Positions 23,890 through 31,980 of a stretch of DNA of 64,000 nucleotides are shown here, piece after piece (within the stretch, counting starts at the first letter, position 1; every line of letters starts with the position of its first letter). Both the position numbers and the translations under genes were made by a program. The notes beneath the pieces are model-generated. The model was not told the DNA's origin. It did not search any database and saw nothing but the letters and a program-made list of their open reading frames with translations. Source of the stretch: Marinovum algicola (GTDB lineage Bacteria > Pseudomonadota > Alphaproteobacteria > Rhodobacterales > Rhodobacteraceae); NCBI RefSeq assembly GCF_900109145.1, contig NZ_FNYY01000015.1, forward strand, positions 1-64,000, in the 5' to 3' direction.

Positions 23890-24915
23890 ATGGCCAAAGT
23901 CGAGCTGAACAAGATCTGCAAATCCTTCGGCAAAGCCCGGGTTGTCACCGATGTCGACCTGTCACTGGAAAAGGGCGAATTCGTCGTCTTTGTCGGCCCT
24001 TCGGGCTGTGGCAAATCCACCCTGCTGCGGATGATCGCCGGGCTGGAGGACATCACGTCGGGCAAACTGCGGATCGGCGGCGAGGACATGACCGAGGCGT
24101 TGCCGGCCGCGCGCGGGGTGTCGATGGTGTTTCAATCCTACGCGCTCTACCCCCATATGACGGTGCGCGAGAACATGTCGTTCGGGCTCGAACAGGCGAA
24201 GCTGGCGAGGTCCGAGATCGCCGCGCGGGTCGAAGACGCCGCGCGCATGCTCAAGATCGGGGACCTGCTGGAGCGCAAGCCCCGCGCGCTTTCGGGCGGC
24301 CAGCGGCAGCGGGTGGCCATCGGCCGGGCGATCACCCGCAAGCCGCGGGTGTTCCTGTTCGACGAGCCGTTGTCGAACCTCGACGCCGCGCTGCGCGGCG
24401 AGACCCGGGTCGAGATCGCGCGGCTGCATGCGCGGCTGGCCGGCACGACGATGATCTATGTCACCCACGATCAGGTCGAGGCAATGACGCTGGCCGACCG
24501 GATCGTCGTTCTGAATGGCGGCCATGTCGAACAGGTGGGCACGCCGCTCGATCTCTATGAGCGCCCGGCCTCGCGCTTTGTCGCCGGCTTCATCGGCAGC
24601 CCCCGGATGAACTTCATTGCCGGTGAACCGGCCGCGGCCCGGGCGGCGGCGGAATACGGCATCCGCCCCGAGCACCTGTCGCTGTCCTCGGACGGCCGGG
24701 GCTGGCCGGGCCGCGTCCTGCTGACCGAGGATCTGGGGTCGGACACCTATGTGCATGTCGAAACCGCGCAGTCGGAGACGCCCCTGGTGGTGCGCGCGCC
24801 GGGGCAGATGCGGATCGGGGCGGGTGATACGGTCTGCGTCGCGCCCGACGAAAGCCGCGCGCATCTGTTTGATGCCGAAGGCCGTCCGCTTGCCCGCGCG
24901 CCGGAGGCAGAGTGA
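23890..24915 (+). CDS. Sugar ABC transporter ATPase (MalK/UgpC type)
   Basis: A 341-residue ATPase. Walker A is GPSGCGKSTLLRMIAGLE, the Q-loop SMVFQSYALYPHMTVRENMS, the signature RALSGGQRQRVAIGRAI, Walker B VFLFDEPLSNLDA and the switch His YVTHDQVEAMTLADRIVVLN. The C-terminal OB-like regulatory domain (about 235-335) is shorter than in E. coli MalK. Its TGA stop shares its final A with the ATG of the next small gene. Confidence 0.92.
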   Translation: MAKVELNKICKSFGKARVVTDVDLSLEKGEFVVFVGPSGCGKSTLLRMIAGLEDITSGKLRIGGEDMTEALPAARGVSMVFQSYALYPHMTVRENMSFGLEQAKLARSEIAARVEDAARMLKIGDLLERKPRALSGGQRQRVAIGRAITRKPRVFLFDEPLSNLDAALRGETRVEIARLHARLAGTTMIYVTHDQVEAMTLADRIVVLNGGHVEQVGTPLDLYERPASRFVAGFIGSPRMNFIAGEPAAARAAAEYGIRPEHLSLSSDGRGWPGRVLLTEDLGSDTYVHVETAQSETPLVVRAPGQMRIGAGDTVCVAPDESRAHLFDAEGRPLARAPEAE

Positions 24916-25118
24916 TGGCGGAGACCGGTCTCGACATTCTCAATGCCGAAATGGCCCGGCAGCATCGTGACGCGCCGACGAGCTCTTGCAGCCAGGCGCC
25001 GGCGGAGGCCCGGCTGGCGGCCGCGATTTTCCGCGCACTGCCGGTGGCGCAGCGGAGCGTGCCCGACATGGGAACGCCGCTGCGCTCGACCAAGGTTACC
25101 TCGGGAGAGGCGGCATGA
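24915..25118 (+). CDS. Small protein of unknown function (67 aa)
   Basis: A short gene wedged between the ABC ATPase and the PfkB kinase. Its start (ATG 24915, or GTG 24912) overlaps the ATPase stop and its stop overlaps the kinase start (ATGA), which suggests a genuine, translationally coupled reading frame. The product begins MAETGLDILNAEMARQHRDA, then has a Ser/Cys-Gln patch (TSSCSQAP), an alanine-rich helix and a loose basic end. It has no signal peptide or membrane span. I do not recognise a family. A non-functional remnant kept for coupling remains possible. Confidence 0.5.
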   Translation: MAETGLDILNAEMARQHRDAPTSSCSQAPAEARLAAAIFRALPVAQRSVPDMGTPLRSTKVTSGEAA

Positions 25119-26041
25119 CGCGATCGATCTGCGTCATCGGCAATCTCAACGTCGATCTGGTGATGGGCACGCTGGCGCATTGGCCTGAGCCGGGCACCGA
25201 GACTTTTCTGGACCGCTGTGACCTGCGCCCGGGCGGATCGGCCGCCAATACGGCGCTTGCCTTGCAGCGGTTGGAACATCCCGCCGGGCTGATTTCGGCC
25301 GTCGGTTCCGACCCTCTGGCAGATATCCTGGCGGCGCGGTTTTCCGGTCGGCTCGACCGCATCCGCCGGCTGGACGGACAGACGGGCATCAGCTTCGGGG
25401 TGCTGCACGACGGGGCAGAACGCAGTTTTCTGTCTTTCGGCGGGCATCTGGCCGCGCTTGATCTGGCAATGGTCGAGGCGCTGCTCGAGGGCTGGCCGCT
25501 GGAGGATGCGCTGGTGCTGGTGGCGGGCGGTTTCGCCACGCCGGGACTGGCGGCCGAGGGTGAGGCGCTGCTCACGTGGTTGCGCCGCGCCGGAGCCGGG
25601 ATCGCCATTGATCCGGGCTGGCCCGACGGCGGCTGGACACCTGCGACCCGCGCCCAGGTGATGGGCTGGGCCGCGCTGTCCGATCACCTGCTGCTCAATG
25701 ACAAGGAACTGACCGCGCTTGCCGCGCGGCCGGAAGATGATCTGGCCGCCGCCGCCCGGTCCCTCTCTGACGGTCTGCCGGAGCGCTGCCACATCATCGC
25801 CAAACGCGGCCCCCGGGGCGCGAGTTGCTGGCAGGGCGGCCGGGTTTGCCACGCATCCGCACCGCCGACCGCGCCTTTCGATACGGTCGGCGCCGGCGAT
25901 GCCTTCAACGCCGGTTATCTCGCGGCCATCGCCGAGGGCGCGGCGCCCGAAGCGGCGCTGGGACGCGGATGCGCCACCGCGAGCCGCCTGATCGCCGAGT
26001 TTCCGCGCGGCACCGGTCCGCTGGCGGATCGCTGGGCATGA
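25115..26041 (+). CDS. PfkB-family carbohydrate kinase
   Basis: A 308-residue ribokinase-fold enzyme. It opens CVIGNLNVDLVMGTL and has the substrate-side glycine motif LRPGGSAANTALALQRL. The PfkB C-terminal signature with the catalytic Asp is FDTVGAGDAFNAGYLAAIAE. GGGAGAGG lies about 6 bases before the ATG at 25115. It probably phosphorylates the sugar freed or oxidised by the neighbouring enzymes. The exact sugar cannot be read from sequence. Confidence 0.87.
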   Translation: MTRSICVIGNLNVDLVMGTLAHWPEPGTETFLDRCDLRPGGSAANTALALQRLEHPAGLISAVGSDPLADILAARFSGRLDRIRRLDGQTGISFGVLHDGAERSFLSFGGHLAALDLAMVEALLEGWPLEDALVLVAGGFATPGLAAEGEALLTWLRRAGAGIAIDPGWPDGGWTPATRAQVMGWAALSDHLLLNDKELTALAARPEDDLAAAARSLSDGLPERCHIIAKRGPRGASCWQGGRVCHASAPPTAPFDTVGAGDAFNAGYLAAIAEGAAPEAALGRGCATASRLIAEFPRGTGPLADRWA

Positions 26042-27405
26042 GACGCCGCAACATTCTGCTGATGATCGCCGATGACCTCGGGATGACGGCGGGGTGTTAC
26101 GGCGATGCCTCGGCGCGGACCCCCAATATCGACCGATTGGCCGCGCAGGGCACGCGCTTTACCCACGCATTCACCTCCACCGCCTCGTGCTCCGGCAGCC
26201 GCAGTGTCATCCAGACCGGCCTGCATACGCACCAGTCCGGGCAATACGGGCTGCACCACGGCCGCCACCATTTCCAGACCTTTGCCGATGTCGCCACTGC
26301 GCCCAATTTGCTGGCTGCGGCGGGCCATGCCACCGGGATCGTCGGCAAGGTGCACCTCGGCCCGGACAGCACCTATCCCTGGGCATCGCGCCAGGAAAGT
26401 GACAGCCGCGATGTCGCCTGGGTGGCAGCGCGGGCCGAGGCCTTCATCGCCGGGGCCGGTGCGCGCCCGTTCTTTCTGACCGTCGGCTTCATCGACCCGC
26501 ACCGAGATGCCAGCCGGGCGGGGTTTGGCGATCCCGCCGGACCCGATCCGATCTTTGCGCCCGAAGCGGTCACCGTGCCGCCCTGGCTTGCCGACCTGCC
26601 CGAAGTGCGGCACGAGCTGGCCGCCTATCATCACGCCGTGGCCCGCATGGATCGCGGCGTCGGCCTTGTCCTCGATGCGCTTGACCGGCAGGGCGCGGCG
26701 GACGAGACCTTGGTGGTCTTCCTATCAGACAATGGTGCGCCCTTCGTGCATTCCAAGACGACGCTGTTCGACGCCGGCGTCCATCTGCCGCTGATCCTGC
26801 GGGTGCCGGGGCAGGGGGCGGGGGTCGCCAATCCCAACTTGGTTTCCTTTGTCGATCTCTTGCCCACCTTTCTCGACTGGGCCGGGGTGGAGCCGCCGCA
26901 GGACGGCCGCCGACGCGAGGGTCGCTCGCTGCTGCCGGTCTTGCACGACCGCGCGCGCCGTTCCGGGTGGGATCGGGTGTTCGGCTCGCACACCTTTCAC
27001 GAGATCACCAATTACTGGCCCACCCGCTTTTTGCGCGATACGCGCTACAAATATCATCGCAATGTCGCCTGGCAGTTGCCCTTTCCGGTCTCTACCGACA
27101 TCTACGGCTCCCTGTCCTTCGCGGCGATACGCCGGGCCGGGGCCGGGGCCCGGCCGCTGGAACGCCTGGTTCGCCGCCCTGCCGAAGAGCTTTTCGACCT
27201 CGCCGCAGATCCGCTGGAACTTCACAATCTTGCCGGCCATGCCGGCTATGGGGCGGTTCTGGCCGAGATGCGCGCGGCGCTGGAGCAATGGCAGCGCCGG
27301 ACCCGCGACCCCTGGCTGCTGCGCGATGGTGTCTCTGTGCTGGCCGCGCAAGACCATGTCGCGGCCGGTTTGAAGTTGCCCGGCGCTTGGGATTTCACCC
27401 CCTGA
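26038..27405 (+). CDS. Type I sulfatase, heparan N-sulfatase-like, with CSGSR active-site motif
   Basis: A 455-residue alkaline-phosphatase-superfamily sulfatase. Metal residues are seen in NILLMIADDLG (Asp pair) and VVFLSDNGAPFVHSK (Asp-Asn), with a Lys-His pair in GIVGKVHLG. The residue that becomes formylglycine is Cys51 in CSGSR. The classic signature is C-x-P-S-R, so glycine replaces proline (or alanine). No signal peptide is visible, so it acts in the cytoplasm after uptake. It overlaps the kinase gene by 4 bases and ends the operon. The overall layout (NLLAAAGHATGIVGK) is closest to N-sulfoglucosamine sulfohydrolase-like enzymes; O-sulfated sugars are also possible. Confidence 0.83.
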   Translation: MRRRNILLMIADDLGMTAGCYGDASARTPNIDRLAAQGTRFTHAFTSTASCSGSRSVIQTGLHTHQSGQYGLHHGRHHFQTFADVATAPNLLAAAGHATGIVGKVHLGPDSTYPWASRQESDSRDVAWVAARAEAFIAGAGARPFFLTVGFIDPHRDASRAGFGDPAGPDPIFAPEAVTVPPWLADLPEVRHELAAYHHAVARMDRGVGLVLDALDRQGAADETLVVFLSDNGAPFVHSKTTLFDAGVHLPLILRVPGQGAGVANPNLVSFVDLLPTFLDWAGVEPPQDGRRREGRSLLPVLHDRARRSGWDRVFGSHTFHEITNYWPTRFLRDTRYKYHRNVAWQLPFPVSTDIYGSLSFAAIRRAGAGARPLERLVRRPAEELFDLAADPLELHNLAGHAGYGAVLAEMRAALEQWQRRTRDPWLLRDGVSVLAAQDHVAAGLKLPGAWDFTP

Positions 27406-27519
27406 TCGCCGCGTCCGGGCCGGCTGCCATCCTGAACATTCGTCTGCGCCCGACCTGCGGTTGCCCGAAAAGGGGCCGGATTTGTCGTAGCCAAGTGGCT
27501 CGCCATTTGGTAATACTCA

Positions 27520-27535
27520 ATTTGTAGTAACAAAT
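27520..27535. promoter_or_regulatory. Inverted repeat ATTTG-N6-CAAAT before the MFS operon
   Basis: ATTTGT-AGTA-ACAAAT is a perfect palindrome with 6-base arms, 18 bases before the GTG start at 27554, in the AT-richest part of a 148-base gap. The same ATTTG-N4-AACAAAT pattern occurs at 31928-31943 before the next operon, so a shared regulator is likely. Confidence 0.6.
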
Positions 27536-27553
27536 ATACCGGATTCTCCCGCC

Positions 27554-28744
27554 GTGGCCACCCAAGCAGCAACCCCGCCAGCGTCTGCCGCCCAGGACCG
27601 TGGCTATGTTGTGCGCCATGCCCTGGCGCAATTGCTGTTCTGGTCGGCCTTCTACTACCTGCTGCCCGCGGTGCTGCCGCATATGCTGCGCGACACGGGC
27701 TGGTCGCCGGTCGCGGTCTCGGCGGCGGTGAGCGCGGGGTTTCTTGTCTGGGCGATGCTCTGCCCGCTGGCAGGCAGCGCCGTCGACCGGGGCTGGGGGC
27801 CGCGCGGGCTGCGGCTGGCCGGGGTGGGCGGCGCGGCGCTTCTTTTGATTGCGGCGCTGGGCCAGAGCCTCTGGGCGGTTGCCGCCGCGCTGGTGCTGCT
27901 GGGCGCGCCGATGGCGATGTCGCTTTATGACCCCTGTTTCAGCCTGATGATCCGCCGCTTCGGCCCGGCGGCGCGTCGGCCGATTGTTGCGGTGACGCTG
28001 CTGGCCGGGTTCGCCACGCTGCTGACCTTTCCGCTGGTCTCGGGGCTGGCGGCGGCCGGGCTGGGCTGGCAGTGGATCCTGGCCGCCTTTGCCGGGCTGG
28101 CCTTGCTCGGGGTGCTGCTGCTGCCGCCAGAGCCGGCCGACACGCCCGCGCCCGAAGCCCGGCATGTGCCCGGTGCCGCTACACCGGGGGGGCGCACGCT
28201 TGTTTTTGGCCTGGCCTTTGCCCTGCTGATGTTCGGCCATGCGGCGCTGTTGTTTCAGCTGCCGGTGCAGCTGGCCGAGACCCGCGGGCTGGCCAATGCG
28301 CTGGTGCTGCCGATGGTGCTCGGCCCGGCCCAGATCGCCGGGCGACTGGCCTGGGAGCGGATGCAGGGAGGGCTGGGCCTCGAACGGGCGGCGCTGGGGC
28401 TGTTCACGGTGATGCTGCTGCCGCCGCTGGTACTGCTGGGCGGCGCGGGGATGGGGGTGGTGCTGCTGGCGCTGGTGATCCAGGGCGGCTGCTACGGGGT
28501 GCATACCATCCTGCGGCCGCTGCTGGCGGCGCATTGGCTGCCGCAGGCGGGTTTTGCCCGGCGGCTCGGGGTGATCGCGATGATCGGTCTGTTGATGATG
28601 GCGGCCGCGCCCGCCGCCGGGGCCTGGGCGGCGGCGGTCTTTGGCCTCTTCGGCCTGCTGGCGCTGGTGTTCCTGGCCGACCTGGCCGGGCTGGCCTTGC
28701 TGGCGGGGCTGGTGCTGCGGGCCCGGCGCGAGGGCTGGGCATGA
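27554..28744 (+). CDS. Major facilitator superfamily transporter
   Basis: A 396-residue protein with 12 predicted spans. The MFS loop 2-3 region is recognisable (AGSAVDRGWGPRGLRLAGVG), as is PMAMSLYDPCFSLMIRRFGP in the mid-domain. It starts at GTG 27554. It is the first gene of a four-gene operon with a thiolase-like protein, a DUF35 protein and an acyl-CoA ligase, so it probably imports an organic acid that is then activated to a CoA thioester. The substrate is unknown. The thiolase gene overlaps it by 4 bases. Confidence 0.8.
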   Translation: MATQAATPPASAAQDRGYVVRHALAQLLFWSAFYYLLPAVLPHMLRDTGWSPVAVSAAVSAGFLVWAMLCPLAGSAVDRGWGPRGLRLAGVGGAALLLIAALGQSLWAVAAALVLLGAPMAMSLYDPCFSLMIRRFGPAARRPIVAVTLLAGFATLLTFPLVSGLAAAGLGWQWILAAFAGLALLGVLLLPPEPADTPAPEARHVPGAATPGGRTLVFGLAFALLMFGHAALLFQLPVQLAETRGLANALVLPMVLGPAQIAGRLAWERMQGGLGLERAALGLFTVMLLPPLVLLGGAGMGVVLLALVIQGGCYGVHTILRPLLAAHWLPQAGFARRLGVIAMIGLLMMAAAPAAGAWAAAVFGLFGLLALVFLADLAGLALLAGLVLRARREGWA

Positions 28745-29901
28745 AGGATCTGCGGATCGCCGGCGGCGCGATGACGCCGTTCAACCGTCGCAAGGACGGC
28801 AGCTCCTGGCGAGACTGGTGCCTCGTGGCCTTTGACGAGGCCCTGCGCGATGCGGCGCTCGAAGTGGCGGATGTGGATGCGCTGGTGGTGGCGAGCGAGA
28901 GCGATTTCTTTTCCTTGCAGCTCAATCCGGCGGCAATGATCGCCGATGCGTTGGGGCTGCACGGCATCCGGGTGCAGCGGGTCGAAGGTGGCGGCGCCAC
29001 CGGCCATCTGGCGGTACAGGCCGGCGCGGCGCTGGTGGCAGCGGGGTTGGCGCGGCGGGTGGCGGTGCTGGGCTTCGAGGCTTCGGCGTCGCATCTTGAC
29101 GGGGCCAGCGTCGGTGCGCTCTACAGCCTGTCCTACGACGCCTGGTCAGAGGGCGAGAGCGGTATCGGCTCGGCCGCGATCTACGCGCTCTCGGCGCGGG
29201 CCTGGATGGCCGAGACCGGCGCCACCGAGGCGGATTTCGCCCGCGTTGCCGCCCGCAACCGCCAGAACGCGCGACACAACCGCTTTGCCCATCTGCCGCT
29301 CGATGTGACCGAGGCCGATGTGCGCGCCTCGGCCGCCGTCGCCACGCCGTATCGGCGGCTCGATTGCTCGCCGCTGAGCGATGGTGCGGCCTGCGTGATC
29401 CTCGCGGCGCCTGGGGATCTGCCCGCCGGGGCCGGCCGGGCGCGGCTGGCCGGCATGGGCGTGGCCAATGACCGGGTACGGCTGGGCGACCGGGCCGCGC
29501 CGGGGCGGTTCTTCGCCAAGCGCGTCGCTCTGCGCGCGGCGCTGGGCCAGGCCGGATGTGCCCTGTCCGACGTCGGCCTGGCCGAGGTCTACGACAGCTT
29601 TTCCGGCGCGCAATTGCAGGCGCTCGATGCGCTGGGGCTGACGGACGACGTGCTGGCGGCGGAACGTGCGGGCCATTTCACCGCCGAGGGCGCGCTGCCG
29701 GTCAACCTCTCCGGCGGGCTGCTGGGGCAGGGCGCGCCGGTGGGCGCCACTGGCGTGGCGCAGGTGCTGGCGGCGGCACAACAGCTCGAGGGGCGCTATC
29801 ACGGGTTGCGGCCAGCAGTGCCGCCACGCTTTGCGCTGGTCGACACCCACGGCGGCATTGCCACGCTCTGCGCCGTCTCGATCCTGGAGGCGCCGCGATG
29901 A
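28741..29901 (+). CDS. Thiolase-fold protein lacking the nucleophilic Cys (SCP2/Ltp2-like)
   Basis: A 386-residue thiolase-superfamily protein. In the place of the usual C-x-S-G nucleophile motif stands VEGGGATGHLAVQAG (Gly85). The usual G-H-P-x-G-A-T-G motif reads GQGAPVGATGVAQVL, so its His is missing too. The residues around RLDCSPLSDGAACVILA and LAEVYDSFSGAQLQAL are normal for the lipid-transfer-protein/thiolase group. It precedes a DUF35 gene by a 4-base overlap. That pairing recalls Ltp2-ChsH2, where a Cys-less thiolase with DUF35 acts as a retro-aldolase on acyl-CoA. A C-C cleaving or hydratase/aldolase role is therefore more likely than thiolysis. Confidence 0.75.
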   Translation: MKDLRIAGGAMTPFNRRKDGSSWRDWCLVAFDEALRDAALEVADVDALVVASESDFFSLQLNPAAMIADALGLHGIRVQRVEGGGATGHLAVQAGAALVAAGLARRVAVLGFEASASHLDGASVGALYSLSYDAWSEGESGIGSAAIYALSARAWMAETGATEADFARVAARNRQNARHNRFAHLPLDVTEADVRASAAVATPYRRLDCSPLSDGAACVILAAPGDLPAGAGRARLAGMGVANDRVRLGDRAAPGRFFAKRVALRAALGQAGCALSDVGLAEVYDSFSGAQLQALDALGLTDDVLAAERAGHFTAEGALPVNLSGGLLGQGAPVGATGVAQVLAAAQQLEGRYHGLRPAVPPRFALVDTHGGIATLCAVSILEAPR

Positions 29902-30293
29902 AACGCAGCCTGCGGCTTGACTATACCCTGCCCAAAGGTCGGCTTGCGCCGCATTTCGACGCGCTGGCCGAAGGTCGGGCGCTGGCGTGGCGCTGCGTTT
30001 GCGGCCATGTGGCCTTTCCGCCGGGGCTGACCTGCGTGGCCTGCGGCGCGCGGGACGGCCAATGGATCGAACTGGGCGGCACCGCCCTCGTCGAACACCG
30101 CACCGACACCCCCGAGGCCGCCTGGGCGCTGGCCCGTTTCGACGGCGCCGATACTGCCGTGATGGTACGGATCAAGACCCCCGAGCTGACCACAAGTCGC
30201 GGCCATCTGGTGCCGCCCGAAGAGGATGCCGGCCTGTGGCTGGCGTTGGAGGAGACCGAAGATGAAAACCGAAGTGTTCGCCGACTGGAGTGA
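29898..30293 (+). CDS. DUF35 / OB-fold protein with rubredoxin-like zinc ribbon
   Basis: A 131-residue protein. The zinc ribbon is C-x-C plus C-x2-C (CVCGHVAFPPGLTCVACGAR, residues about 33-52). An OB-fold strand set follows (GTALVEHRTDTPEAAWALAR, FDGADTAVMVRIKTPEL). DUF35 proteins bind thiolase-fold partners and help hold the acyl-CoA. It overlaps the thiolase-like gene at its start and the acyl-CoA ligase at its end (by 32 bases), so the three are tightly coupled. Confidence 0.87.
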   Translation: MKRSLRLDYTLPKGRLAPHFDALAEGRALAWRCVCGHVAFPPGLTCVACGARDGQWIELGGTALVEHRTDTPEAAWALARFDGADTAVMVRIKTPELTTSRGHLVPPEEDAGLWLALEETEDENRSVRRLE

Positions 30294-31938
30294 CGAGGCC
30301 CTGGCCGGGATCGGTCTCAGGCGCAGCGGCGGCGGCGTCGAGATCGACATTCCCGAGGACGCCAACATCTTTGCGATGACGGTCGGTCGGCAGTTGGCCG
30401 CCGGACGTTCCGCGGCGCCGGCGATGGTCTTTGAACGCCCCGACGGCAGCCTCGAACGCTGGAGCTTTGGCGAGATCGACCGAGCAGCCACGGCGCTGGC
30501 GGCGCATCTGCGGGCGCTCGGCTTCGGGCGGGGCGATCCGATCGGTCTGCACACCGGCATGCGGCCGGAAACTGCGATCGGCCATATGGCGGTCTGCAAG
30601 CTGGGCGGTGTCGCGGTCACCCTGTCGCAGCTCTATGGCCCGGATGCGCTGGCCCATGCGCTCAACCACTGCGGCGCGCGTTGTCTGCTGACAACCGAGG
30701 CCGGCTGGTCGGGGCTGCGGAGCGAGGCAGCGGGGCTGTTCCCGGCGCTGGCGCATGTGCTGGTGGCCGAGACCACCGGGGAAGAGACCGAGCTGCGCGA
30801 TGTGCTGGCGGGGCCTGCGCCCGAAGGCTTTGTTCCTGAGTACACCGGCGCCGATGACGAGGCGCTCTTGATGTATACCTCCGGCTCGACCGGCATGCCC
30901 AAGGGCATTCGCCACGGCCATCGGGTGCTGGCCTCCTACGTGCCCTCGATCAGCCTGTTCTTCGATCTGACGATGGATGATGCGGATGCGGTGTTCTGGT
31001 CGCCCTCGGACTGGGCCTGGGTCGGCGGGCTGCTCGACATGTTGTTCCCGGCCTGGCTGGCAGGACGGCCGGTGGTCACCTCGGAGGCCCGGTTCAAAGC
31101 CGATTGGGCCTATGCCTTCATGGCGCGGCACCGGGTGACGCATACCTTTCTCGCCCCCACCGCGATCAAGCGGCTGGCGCAGACGCCCGATCCGCGCGCC
31201 GATCATGATCTGGCGCTGCGGGTGATCTGCACCGGCGGCGAGGCGCTGGCGGCCGATACTCTGACCTGGGCCGAAGAGCGGCTGGGCGTCGTCTGCAACG
31301 AGTTCTACGGCATGACCGAGGTCAACCACCTGATCGGCAATTGCGCCGCGCTTTACCCGCGCAAGCCCGGTTCTATGGGCGTAGCCTATCCCGGCCACAG
31401 GGTGGCGCTGGTCGATGCCGAGGGGCGCGAGGTGGCTGACGGCGAACCTGGCGAGATCGTGACCCCGGCCACCGCGCCGACGCGCTACCTTGGATATTTG
31501 AACAATGCCGAAAAGGAGGCCGAGCTGCGGCTGGGAGACTGGATGCGCACCCAAGACCTCGCGGTGCGCGATGCCGATGGCTATTTCTGGTACAAGGGCC
31601 GATCCGACGATCTGATCAAATCCTCCGGCTTTCGCATCGGCCCGGCGGAGATCGAGGAATGCCTGCTGGCGCATCCGGCCGTGGCCGAGGCGGCGGTGAT
31701 CGGCAAGCCCGACGCCGAGCGCGGCCAGATCGTCAAGGCCTTTGTCCGGCTTGCGGCATCCGCTGCCGCCGGGGCCGAGCTGAGCGAGGCGTTGAAATCC
31801 CATGTCCGCGACCGGCTCGCCGCCTACAAGGCGCCGCGTGAAATCGAATTCGTTCCCGGGTTCGAAATGACCTCTTCGGGCAAGATCAACAGAAAGGCGC
31901 TTCGGGCGCGGGAAACGGCGGATTCGGATTTGACATAA
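30262..31938 (+). CDS. AMP-forming acyl-CoA synthetase
   Basis: A 558-residue ANL-superfamily ligase. The phosphate loop is LLMYTSGSTGMPKGIRHGHR, followed by EFYGMTEVNHLIGN, and the hinge region WMRTQDLAVRDADGYFWYKG RSDD. The catalytic Lys lies in TSSGKINRKALRARE near the C-terminus. The closest general type is acetyl/propionyl or medium-chain acyl-CoA synthetase; the acid used here is not known. GGAGG precedes the ATG by 9 bases. With the MFS carrier and thiolase-like pair it makes a minimal import-activate-cleave operon. Confidence 0.88.
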   Translation: MKTEVFADWSDEALAGIGLRRSGGGVEIDIPEDANIFAMTVGRQLAAGRSAAPAMVFERPDGSLERWSFGEIDRAATALAAHLRALGFGRGDPIGLHTGMRPETAIGHMAVCKLGGVAVTLSQLYGPDALAHALNHCGARCLLTTEAGWSGLRSEAAGLFPALAHVLVAETTGEETELRDVLAGPAPEGFVPEYTGADDEALLMYTSGSTGMPKGIRHGHRVLASYVPSISLFFDLTMDDADAVFWSPSDWAWVGGLLDMLFPAWLAGRPVVTSEARFKADWAYAFMARHRVTHTFLAPTAIKRLAQTPDPRADHDLALRVICTGGEALAADTLTWAEERLGVVCNEFYGMTEVNHLIGNCAALYPRKPGSMGVAYPGHRVALVDAEGREVADGEPGEIVTPATAPTRYLGYLNNAEKEAELRLGDWMRTQDLAVRDADGYFWYKGRSDDLIKSSGFRIGPAEIEECLLAHPAVAEAAVIGKPDAERGQIVKAFVRLAASAAAGAELSEALKSHVRDRLAAYKAPREIEFVPGFEMTSSGKINRKALRARETADSDLT

Positions 31939-31957
31939 CAAATCTGTACATACTAAT
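31928..31957. promoter_or_regulatory. Double regulatory element before the sugar epimerase operon
   Basis: It contains the inverted repeat ATTTG-ACATAA-CAAAT (31928-31943), like that at 27520-27535. Directly after it is the 13-mer TGTACATACTAAT (31945-31957), repeated exactly before the ABC operon at 39022-39034. The repeat overlaps the end of the acyl-CoA ligase gene. Together the elements suggest a common regulator for three operons, possibly the GntR protein at 36823. Confidence 0.6.
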
Positions 31958-31980
31958 GTGACTGCAACAGGGAGGATGCG

